Below are positions 29,681-34,942 of a DNA stretch of 34,942 nucleotides, one piece after another (position 1 is the first letter of the stretch; every line of letters begins with the position of its first letter). Under the pieces are notes generated by a model, which saw only the letters and a list, made by a program, of their open reading frames with translations, had not been told where the DNA came from and made no database searches. The translations under genes were made by a program, and so were the position numbers. The stretch lies in the IMG/VR virus record IMGVR_UViG_3300006919_000188, positions 1 to 34,942 of that record; one strand, 5' to 3'. Source of the stretch: a virus.

Positions 29681-30067
29681 ATGACAAACGAAATCGAACA
29701 GATTGGCGTACTTACACGCTACCCATATCGAATGAGCCGACCCGGCAATGTACTCATGCAAATGCATCGTAATGACCTCGTCAATATCGAAGCAGCCATG
29801 GCAAACGAACTAAAAAAACCAACCGATAATCACACCGGTTACATACTAACTACCTATAATGAACCAGATCTCAACAGTACACTACAGTGCCACAATCGCA
29901 TCTGCTACTTCTTCGCAGATTCCCAAGCATATCTATGTACAAATCTACAAACAACCAACGAACTAAACTACAGTCTCGTTGTACAAAAACCAATCTATCA
30001 TCGAATACACGCCGACGACTTAGAACCATTACGCTCGGTCGATCTATTCTTAAACCTAACAAACTAA
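29681..30067 (+). CDS. Hypothetical protein, 128 aa
   Basis: MTNEIEQIGVLTRYPYRMSR, then VNIEAAMANELKKPTDN and several beta-type stretches (GYILTTYNEP). Cys residues at LQCHNRICYFF. No family. The motif precedes the start by 13 bases. A minus-strand frame over it is a shadow. Function unknown. Confidence 0.58.
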   Translation: MTNEIEQIGVLTRYPYRMSRPGNVLMQMHRNDLVNIEAAMANELKKPTDNHTGYILTTYNEPDLNSTLQCHNRICYFFADSQAYLCTNLQTTNELNYSLVVQKPIYHRIHADDLEPLRSVDLFLNLTN

Positions 30068-30091
30068 TATCATGAACATAATCGAACTAAT

Positions 30092-30102
30092 AACCACACA
30101 CC
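30092..30102 (+). promoter_or_regulatory. ACCACACACC start motif at 30,112
   Basis: AACCACACACC, 9 bases before the ATG. A 12-codon frame (30,072-30,110) reads through it and is not called. Confidence 0.6.
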
Positions 30103-30111
30103 AAAAATAAT

Positions 30112-30393
30112 ATGAAAACTACAAAACAACAAATCACAGCATTATTAGGCAAAATAACAGACGCAAATGAAATGTTAATAATCGCTAACCTCGCAAATAA
30201 CGCCGCTAAAGAATTAGCACAAACAATCAAATATAATCTATCTATCGGACAAAAAGTAAAAATCTCAAGCGGCCCTAACAACCTAAATGAAACAGGTGAA
30301 GTAATCAAAATCAACCGTACTCGTGCTGTCTGTAAAATCGATGGTCGTACAGAAAAATACAACGTGCCATTCAGCATGCTAACTATCATCTAA
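30112..30393 (+). CDS. KOW-like small protein
   Basis: 93 aa. A helical N-terminus (TKQQITALLGKITDANEML) is followed by a beta-barrel-like C-terminus: IGQKVKISSGPNNLNETGE and VIKINRTRAVCKIDGRTE. This has the KOW/SH3-like alternation found in short phage proteins of the 'GtVvKiNrk.a.V' type. Such domains bind nucleic acid or RNA polymerase. The domain call is by pattern. Confidence 0.58.
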   Translation: MKTTKQQITALLGKITDANEMLIIANLANNAAKELAQTIKYNLSIGQKVKISSGPNNLNETGEVIKINRTRAVCKIDGRTEKYNVPFSMLTII

Positions 30394-30397
30394 TACT

Positions 30398-30408
30398 AAC
30401 CACACACC
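30398..30408 (+). promoter_or_regulatory. ACCACACACC start motif at 30,419
   Basis: AACCACACACC, 10 bases before the ATG of the DUF932-like gene. Confidence 0.6.
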
Positions 30409-30418
30409 ATAAAATATC

Positions 30419-31276
30419 ATGTACTATATTAATCAATCCCAAGAAGTATCCTACGATCAACTCAAACAAGTTCCTGCAGCCCCTACATGCGACATCAATC
30501 CAAGCAAGCGTTGGAAACCAGTCCATCACCATACACTCGTTGACCTAGTCAAAGACAGTGTTCGCTCATGCGGATTCAATATCCATAGCGAAAAATACGG
30601 TATCGATAAACATCGTGACATGTTCGCCATGCTCAAGCTCGAACGCGAAGACTATGACAACGGTACATTCCGCAATGTCATCGGCATAAGAAACAGTCAC
30701 AACCAACGATTCAGTGCTCAACTTGTTGGCGGATCAAATGTCATGGTCTGCGACAATCTTGCATTCTCAGGTGAATTCAACTGTCGTCGTCAACACACCA
30801 CGCACATCATGCGCGACTTACCTCGTATCGTATACCAATTAACAAACGATGTAGTGTCTTCCTATAATGTACAATCTAACCGTTACGACGGTTACAAAAT
30901 GACCGAACTAGACAACTCAGATGTCGCTAACATCATGAACAAAGCTACTCGTAACAACTTCGCCATCTCCGGCGGTCAGTACAACAAAGTACTAGATGAA
31001 TATGAAAATCCGCAGCATGATGTATTCGAACCAGGCAACGCATGGTCACTATTCAATGCGTTTACTGAAATATACAAAAATTACAACGGTGCTGATGTTC
31101 GCAAATCAATCAACTTGCACAACATCTTCGATAATCACTGTGCCGATGCTATCGAACATCTCAATACCAGCTACAATCCTGGATACAATTACGACGGTGA
31201 CCTACTCGACGACGATCTAGACCCACAAGATGTACACGCTGCTCAAACACAAAACGCACAGCCAGCACTAATATAA
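30419..31276 (+). CDS. DUF932-like phage/plasmid protein
   Basis: 285 aa. KLEREDYDNGTFRNVIGIRN, SHNQRFSAQLVGGSNVMVC, then DNLAFSGEFNCRRQHT match the core of DUF932 (TIGR03299-type) proteins carried by phages and plasmids. Some DUF932 relatives inhibit host recombination or CRISPR-type defence, but the role of this one is unknown. A long helical middle and an acidic tail follow (YDGDLLDDDLDPQD). The start motif lies 10 bases upstream. Confidence 0.72.
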   Translation: MYYINQSQEVSYDQLKQVPAAPTCDINPSKRWKPVHHHTLVDLVKDSVRSCGFNIHSEKYGIDKHRDMFAMLKLEREDYDNGTFRNVIGIRNSHNQRFSAQLVGGSNVMVCDNLAFSGEFNCRRQHTTHIMRDLPRIVYQLTNDVVSSYNVQSNRYDGYKMTELDNSDVANIMNKATRNNFAISGGQYNKVLDEYENPQHDVFEPGNAWSLFNAFTEIYKNYNGADVRKSINLHNIFDNHCADAIEHLNTSYNPGYNYDGDLLDDDLDPQDVHAAQTQNAQPALI

Positions 31277-31282
31277 AAATTA

Positions 31283-31489
31283 GTGGACTACGGCCGTGCA
31301 GTTAAGATCCTCCGCAATCGTAAAAAATATACACCTGCAGAGATCAAAAAAGCTACACAGGTCTACAACAGCGTAAACAGAATAAGCCGCTGCCCTACAT
31401 GCAATGCTTACCAGTATTCATATAGCAAAGCGCCCTGTTTCCAGTGCCTCACAATATACTCAACAAAATTAAATAAATATTATCCATGA
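31283..31489 (+). CDS. Zinc-ribbon small protein, 68 aa
   Basis: GTG start (MDYGRAVKILRNRKKYTP), 6 bp after the DUF932-like stop. A helical, basic N-terminus is followed by CPTCNAYQYSYSKAPCFQC, a CxxC-x(12)-CxxC zinc knuckle. It overlaps the gp88-like ATG (ATGA). Small nucleic-acid-binding protein by motif; partner unknown. Confidence 0.6.
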   Translation: MDYGRAVKILRNRKKYTPAEIKKATQVYNSVNRISRCPTCNAYQYSYSKAPCFQCLTIYSTKLNKYYP

Positions 31490-32238
31490 CAACAAAACTC
31501 AATTGGCAACAAGGTAATGCAAAATTACCTAAACGCATTATTCACTTCTCATTAGCATCGGGGCATTCGTGCCCTGCTGCTAAAGAGTGTCTATCCAAAG
31601 CCGATCCTACTACCGGTAAGATCACAGACGGTCCTGAAACAATCTATCGTTGCTACGCTGCAACAATGGAAGCCCGACACAGTGCAGTACGACGCAATCG
31701 TAATATTAACTTCAACATCTTACGCAAATGCTCAAGCAAGCAGATGTTCACAAAGTTACATGCAAGCTTACAACCACTGCATGACAAATACATCAAAAAC
31801 CACGGCCAGCGACCTATCATCCGCGCCCATGTCGGTGGTGACTTCTTCAATAAAAGTTACTTCCTTGCGTGGATGCGCTTAGCCAAAGAGTTCAAGCCTA
31901 CAAAGTTCTATGCATACACCAAACGCATCGACCTCTGGCTTCAGAACCTCGACCTGATACCTTCAAACTTCGAACTCAATGCTAGCCGTGGCGGACGGTT
32001 CGATCATTTAATTGATGAGCATAACCTCAAGTCAGCAGAAGTTATCTACTCTTATGAAGAAGCCGTAAGAAAAGGTCTCGAACTTGATCACGACGACAGT
32101 CATGCATACACCCCTGGACCATCCTTCGGTCAATTAATCCACGGCACCCAACCTGCCGGATCTGATGCAAGCAAAGCATTGCGTAACCTCAACAAACACC
32201 ACGGATACACCGGCTATTCTGCTGCCAAGTCCGTATAA
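31486..32238 (+). CDS. Gp88-family phage protein
   Basis: 250 aa. IIHFSLASGHSCPAAKECLS, KADPTTGKITDGPETIYRC, then RAHVGGDFFNKSYFLAWMRL and KFYAYTKRIDLWLQNL. This is the gp88-type order (conserved Cys pair, 'VGGDFF', 'YAYTKR'), found in mycobacteriophages and marine phages, of unknown function. The conserved Cys/His could hold a metal. A 4-bp overlap couples it to the zinc-ribbon gene. Confidence 0.78.
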   Translation: MTTKLNWQQGNAKLPKRIIHFSLASGHSCPAAKECLSKADPTTGKITDGPETIYRCYAATMEARHSAVRRNRNINFNILRKCSSKQMFTKLHASLQPLHDKYIKNHGQRPIIRAHVGGDFFNKSYFLAWMRLAKEFKPTKFYAYTKRIDLWLQNLDLIPSNFELNASRGGRFDHLIDEHNLKSAEVIYSYEEAVRKGLELDHDDSHAYTPGPSFGQLIHGTQPAGSDASKALRNLNKHHGYTGYSAAKSV

Positions 32239-32251
32239 CACATAACTACAT

Positions 32252-32776
32252 ATGAATAACAATAAAAACTATCATCAAACACGCGCTGCTAAAATTGTTG
32301 ATGAGCCAAAAGTAACAGATGATGACGGCTGTCTAGACTCATGCAGTAACAATGAAGGTAAATGTCCTAACGGATATATATGCGAACTTCACGAAGACGA
32401 ACGCGATGAACCAAAAATAACCAACGACTTCGATCACTGGATCACAGAACTCGAAAAAATAAAAATAAATATGACTGACTGGTTATCATATAATACAGAA
32501 AACTTCCAAGAAGAGTATCTCATCGATGAAGCACGGAAAAAAGTAAAAAGAGCTGTACAATCGATCCAAGAAAACAAAACAAAAAATGTCACAGCCTTAC
32601 CCACAGCAAACTGTGTAACCGCCGTACTTGATTACATCTTATACAGCGAAATGGGTGGCACCTATGACGCCACTGACTCCTGGCATTCAACCTATCAACT
32701 ATTAATGGAGCTACGCAACGACAAGATCGACCCCGACGATCTATCATATGTCTCCGATCTCAAACCTCTGCATTAA
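32252..32776 (+). CDS. Hypothetical acidic protein, 174 aa
   Basis: Cys-rich start with CLDSCSNNEGKCPNGYIC, then a helical body (WITELEKIKINMTDWLSYN, ARKKVKRAVQSIQENK) and an acidic end. Cys spacing suggests a metal site or disulphides. The family is not known. Starts 13 bp after the gp88-like gene. Confidence 0.55.
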   Translation: MNNNKNYHQTRAAKIVDEPKVTDDDGCLDSCSNNEGKCPNGYICELHEDERDEPKITNDFDHWITELEKIKINMTDWLSYNTENFQEEYLIDEARKKVKRAVQSIQENKTKNVTALPTANCVTAVLDYILYSEMGGTYDATDSWHSTYQLLMELRNDKIDPDDLSYVSDLKPLH

Positions 32777-32777
32777 T

Positions 32778-32786
32778 CCACACACC
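32778..32786 (+). promoter_or_regulatory. CCACACACC motif, remote from start
   Basis: Just after the stop of the 174-aa gene; the next ATG (32,844) is 57 bases away. It is the only copy not within 20 bases of a start codon. Confidence 0.45.
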
Positions 32787-32843
32787 ATCGACCTGAGCAT
32801 GTCGTAACAACTGCTCATATATTAACTATAACATTAAATAATC

Positions 32844-33194
32844 ATGAGCAATCTAATCATCGACCCAGCCATCGAACAAAAACTAATCGATCTAGCTATT
32901 GATCACATCAAAAAAGTAGAAGCCAATCCTGAAGTAAAAACTAATGGCGACAACTTCGACTATTGGGACAGTTACAAATTACCTGACGGTAACTTCATCG
33001 ACTACAATATCTACTGCGGTGACGAATGGTGCGAAATCAAACAAGACTCATCAGGCGAATATGTTTATACAAATCCTAAAACATGGAGTTGGGATGTAAC
33101 CTGTTACCATGTAGACCCGCCAAACAAACATAATAAATACCATCAAATAGATACCGGTATATACAAACACATATTACACTACTCAAACAATTAA
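32844..33194 (+). CDS. Hypothetical protein, 116 aa
   Basis: MSNLIIDPAIEQKLIDLAID helix, then an acidic, aromatic beta region (NFDYWDSYKLPDGNFIDYN, DEWCEIKQDSSGEYVY). Rich in Asp/Tyr/Trp/Asn, like many small phage takeover proteins. Not recognised. The next start motif follows its stop directly. Confidence 0.55.
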   Translation: MSNLIIDPAIEQKLIDLAIDHIKKVEANPEVKTNGDNFDYWDSYKLPDGNFIDYNIYCGDEWCEIKQDSSGEYVYTNPKTWSWDVTCYHVDPPNKHNKYHQIDTGIYKHILHYSNN

Positions 33195-33203
33195 CCACAC
33201 ACC
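33193..33203 (+). promoter_or_regulatory. ACCACACACC start motif at 33,206
   Basis: AACCACACACC, 2 bases before the ATG; TAA of the preceding gene is its first half. Confidence 0.6.
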
Positions 33204-33205
33204 AA

Positions 33206-33436
33206 ATGAATAACCAAATAAAACAAATACCAATAACAGAACTAATCAAAATACAAGACTTCGTAAATGAAACACCGTCATGCTCAAGTGACAGCTCATA
33301 TCTAAGCGACGGAGAAATCTTAGATCATATAATGGATAAACTTAATCATCTAACAACAGATACTCCATACATTGATCAATGGGCTAATGAACGCTTCATA
33401 GACAAAACATATAACAATCAACTACACACCAAATGA
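33206..33436 (+). CDS. Hypothetical acidic protein, 76 aa
   Basis: MNNQIKQIPITELIKIQDFV then SDSSYLSDGEILDHIMDKL. Its last codons (QLHTK) are a copy of the next start motif read as protein. ATGA overlap with the next gene. Function unknown. Confidence 0.5.
   Translation: MNNQIKQIPITELIKIQDFVNETPSCSSDSSYLSDGEILDHIMDKLNHLTTDTPYIDQWANERFIDKTYNNQLHTK
33422..33430 (+). promoter_or_regulatory. CTACACACC variant start motif at 33,433
   Basis: 2 bases before the ATG and within the coding region of the preceding gene, which shows that the motif can be kept inside an ORF. Confidence 0.5.
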
Positions 33437-33627
33437 ATATAACAACCTTACAAATAGCTGTATCAGGCAAAGCTGAAGACTTCTATGTATTCGAAGGATG
33501 GCATGATGACGATGCTCTCAAGCCTTCCATCCAATTATGGTGTAATCAAAACGGTCTAAACTACGAAGACCATGACCAATCCTGGTATATGATGATGAAC
33601 CATACAACCATTGATAAATTGATATGA
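33433..33627 (+). CDS. Hypothetical protein, 64 aa
   Basis: MNITTLQIAVSGKAEDFYVF strand-type start, EGWHDDDALKPSIQLWCNQN, and a Trp/Tyr-rich end. Coupled by ATGA to both neighbours. Function unknown. Confidence 0.5.
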   Translation: MNITTLQIAVSGKAEDFYVFEGWHDDDALKPSIQLWCNQNGLNYEDHDQSWYMMMNHTTIDKLI

Positions 33628-33686
33628 AAGAAATAGCTATACCAACAAAAGACGCTTACCTTAAAGAAAGAGAATACATACGATGA
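33624..33686 (+). CDS. 20-aa linker ORF in an ATGA chain
   Basis: MKEIAIPTKDAYLKEREYIR. It overlaps the previous stop (ATGA) and the next start (ATGA), so it joins the two genes without a gap. Real peptide or re-initiation spacer cannot be distinguished. Confidence 0.4.
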   Translation: MKEIAIPTKDAYLKEREYIR

Positions 33687-34045
33687 CGCACGAAGAATTA
33701 ATCATATGGGCATCCGGTACATTCCTTACCGAACCGTTGCCTACCAACTATAACATCTGGACTGATGATCAATTCAATGAATTCATAGAAAATCACGCAA
33801 CAGATGCATTCGAAAACTGGCCCGCAGCAGACATCTATGAAGCAATACAAGGTCTAGCACACGATGCAGAATACAATCTCATTCGTAAGTTAATACCGCT
33901 CAAAGCTAGTCATAGTTTTCAATGCCATTACGAAGCCTACATAGAATCCATGCTAACCGGTAAATATTCTTACGAAGACATACTTAAATACGCACACATC
34001 GCATGCCACGATCAAGCATGGCTCATGCAAGCACTAAAATCGTAA
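33683..34045 (+). CDS. Hypothetical protein, 120 aa, last of the cassette
   Basis: Helical, acidic, with Trp/Ala-rich segments (THEELIIWASGTFLTEPLP, DAFENWPAADIYEAIQGLA) and ICHDQ-like end (IACHDQAWLMQALKS). No family. Followed 32 bp later by a strong terminator, which closes the accessory operon. Confidence 0.55.
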   Translation: MTHEELIIWASGTFLTEPLPTNYNIWTDDQFNEFIENHATDAFENWPAADIYEAIQGLAHDAEYNLIRKLIPLKASHSFQCHYEAYIESMLTGKYSYEDILKYAHIACHDQAWLMQALKS

Positions 34046-34077
34046 CGCCTTTGTTCAGTAGTTAGTCCAATACACAC

Positions 34078-34113
34078 GCCTCGTCAGCCTCACCCGCTGA
34101 CGGGGCTTTTTTT
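34078..34113 (+). terminator. Rho-independent terminator closing accessory operon
   Basis: GCCTCGTCAGC pairs with GCTGACGGGGC (one G-U) around CTCACCC, then TTTTTTT. Confidence 0.92.
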
Positions 34114-34129
34114 ATACCGAGTCAATGCC

Positions 34130-34155
34130 ATCCGCTAGCATACTATCATTAAAGC
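34130..34155 (+). promoter_or_regulatory. Promoter-like block, copy B
   Basis: ATCCGCTAGCATACTATCAT followed by TAAAGC; same as copy A plus one A. It stands between a terminator and a single-gene unit, where a promoter is needed. Confidence 0.55.
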
Positions 34156-34168
34156 CTCTCTCTTCTAA

Positions 34169-34232
34169 AGTTAGTTCATTTCCTCATTACATGAGGCGTA
34201 TTGAATGAAATTCTTTCACTCAAACACTAACT
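34169..34232 (+). ncRNA. Structured leader RNA, copy B
   Basis: Outer stem AGTTAGT (34,169-34,175) / ACTAACT (34,226-34,232). Inner hairpin CCTCAT-TAC-ATGAGG (34,182-34,196). Second hairpin GAATG / CTTTC with one mismatch (34,203-34,217). Compared with copy A, the outer stem is all different yet paired, and one inner pair changed C-G to T-A. Confidence 0.55.
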
Positions 34233-34250
34233 ACAAAAAATATATAAATT

Positions 34251-34562
34251 ATGGCTAATTCACATATAGTAAGTAAAAAAGACCTCTCATCCTTCGAAGT
34301 CTTCAGCGTAGGCGAATCAAGTATCCTCTCAGTCTCCGACCTCAACGATAACTTAATTCACTACGGTATAGTCGGCGAAGCTGACACAAGTGTCAGCATC
34401 CCCGCCCACTCCATCTCGGTCAAGACCAAGAATGGAGATAAACTCAGCCGTGCTTTTGACGACAAGCTTACAAAAGCAGGCCTCGAAGAAGGTGACGAAT
34501 TCATCGCCTCCTTCATTGAAAAGAGTGGCTACGCCAATCTTTCCAAAATCGCAAAAAGATAA
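34251..34562 (+). CDS. Hypothetical protein in its own transcription unit, 103 aa
   Basis: MANSHIVSKKDLSSFEVFSV. The sequence alternates beta-type (ESSILSVSDLNDNLIHYG, TSVSIPAHSISVKTKNG) and a helical end (DDKLTKAGLEEGDEFIAS). It may be a small barrel. It has a private promoter-like block, a structured leader and a terminator, so it is probably strongly or specially expressed. No family recognised. Confidence 0.6.
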   Translation: MANSHIVSKKDLSSFEVFSVGESSILSVSDLNDNLIHYGIVGEADTSVSIPAHSISVKTKNGDKLSRAFDDKLTKAGLEEGDEFIASFIEKSGYANLSKIAKR

Positions 34563-34581
34563 TCAACAAGTTGATCATCCC

Positions 34582-34615
34582 AGGGTCACAGGCTTGCGCC
34601 TGTGGCCCTTTTTTT
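34582..34615 (+). terminator. Rho-independent terminator after 34,251 gene
   Basis: AGGGTCACAGGC pairs with GCCTGTGGCCCT (one G-U) around TTGC, then TTTTTTT. The text after the T run (CTCCGAGTCAA) is close to that after the previous terminator (ACCGAGTCAA). Confidence 0.92.
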
Positions 34616-34942
34616 GCTCCGAGTCAAACCGTTGACTTAAGGCCACTGCCACACAAAATTCCATCTGATGCTTCTCAGGGATCAAGGGACGCGAAATGTT
34701 CCATTTCGGCCCGCTTAATCTCCTGATCAGTAACCAGATTCGGAATCTAGTGTGTCACCGCCCCTAAGTCGTTGACTCTAGGCTACTTGCTACACCAGCC
34801 CCATCACGATGTGACTGCTTTGCAACTAACCTTGCGATTGTGACCGCTATTGACACCGGCACACAGCCTACAGTGGGGCTACCCCCCACCTCCGCCCGGG
34901 TACCACTATCACTACCACTCGCAATCGCCTATCAATCACAGA
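34616..34942. other. Non-coding right end with direct repeats
   Basis: No gene is seen. It holds two copies of CGTTGACT..AGGC.ACT.GC.ACAC (34,630-34,654 and 34,770-34,795) and GTGACTGCTTT-GCAACTAACC (34,811-34,831), which resembles the arm repeats at attP, then GCGATTGTGACCGCTA (34,834). A GC-rich tail follows. Candidate for genome end, control region or part of a distant att system. Confidence 0.45.
34811..34850 (+). repeat. attP-arm-like repeats at right end
   Basis: Two imperfect copies of GYGACTG...GYRACTG-type units, with the same roughly 11-bp spacing as at 14,463 and 14,694. Confidence 0.4.

Noticed and set aside
30072-30110. 12-codon frame MNIIELITTHQK
   Set aside because: Too short, and it reads through a start motif; no independent support.
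28711-33203. Similarity of ACACACC to the 16S rRNA decoding-site strand (TACACACCGCCCG)
   Set aside because: The match is same-sense and short, so it cannot base-pair with 16S rRNA. I see no mechanism.

Overview
The window reads as about 35 kb of a temperate, tailed double-stranded DNA phage, most likely short-tailed (podovirus-like). It has a scaffold gene followed by an N4-gp56-type major capsid gene, an adaptor and tail genes, a phage family A DNA polymerase, a primase-helicase and a tyrosine integrase beside an attP site. I do not see a terminase, portal, endolysin, virion RNA polymerase or CI-like repressor. The first gene is cut by the left edge, so at least the packaging genes must lie outside. 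Few genes have a Shine-Dalgarno sequence, which fits hosts such as Bacteroidota or other SD-poor lineages. The attP carries the 3' half of a host tRNA-Leu(UAG). The host cannot be named from the sequence alone.

Layout. (1) 1-13,362, mostly plus strand: tail genes, a two-gene minus-strand cassette (537-909), a coiled-coil fibre gene, a lysis pair (candidate u-spanin and holin), scaffold, capsid, adaptor, several virion or tail genes, a 773-aa tail protein with a degenerate repeat array, and a free-standing FN3 domain. (2) 13,331-14,730: integrase (minus), attP core and flanking arm-like repeats. (3) 14,731-15,268, plus: two small regulator-like genes under a sigma70-type promoter. (4) 15,265-27,241, minus: the replication and nucleotide block. 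It contains a PD-(D/E)XK nuclease, primase-helicase, dNMP kinase, DNA polymerase, SSB-like protein, a Cas4/RecB-like nuclease split over separate genes, SF2 helicase, sigma region 4-like protein, NrdR-type zinc ribbon, RuvC-like resolvase and a ribbon-helix-helix (RHH) protein, plus two tRNAs. (5) 27,433-28,633: a second RHH gene, a 650-bp repeat-rich AT-rich region that is a candidate origin, and an HNH gene. (6) 28,700-34,615, plus: an accessory cassette of small, mostly unrecognised genes with DUF932-like and gp88-like members. (7) 34,616-34,942: non-coding, with direct repeats.

Four sequence systems tie the genes together. An ACCACACACC motif lies just upstream of starts across the early and accessory genes on both strands. 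A TGTTATACA dyad lies ahead of early transcription units, with two RHH genes nearby as possible binders. CAACCGRTTG-like palindromes occur in the virion-gene block. A duplicated promoter-plus-structured-leader element (28,800 and 34,130) shows compensatory base changes. The last of these, the start-proximal motif and the split iron-sulphur nuclease are the most unusual items here.
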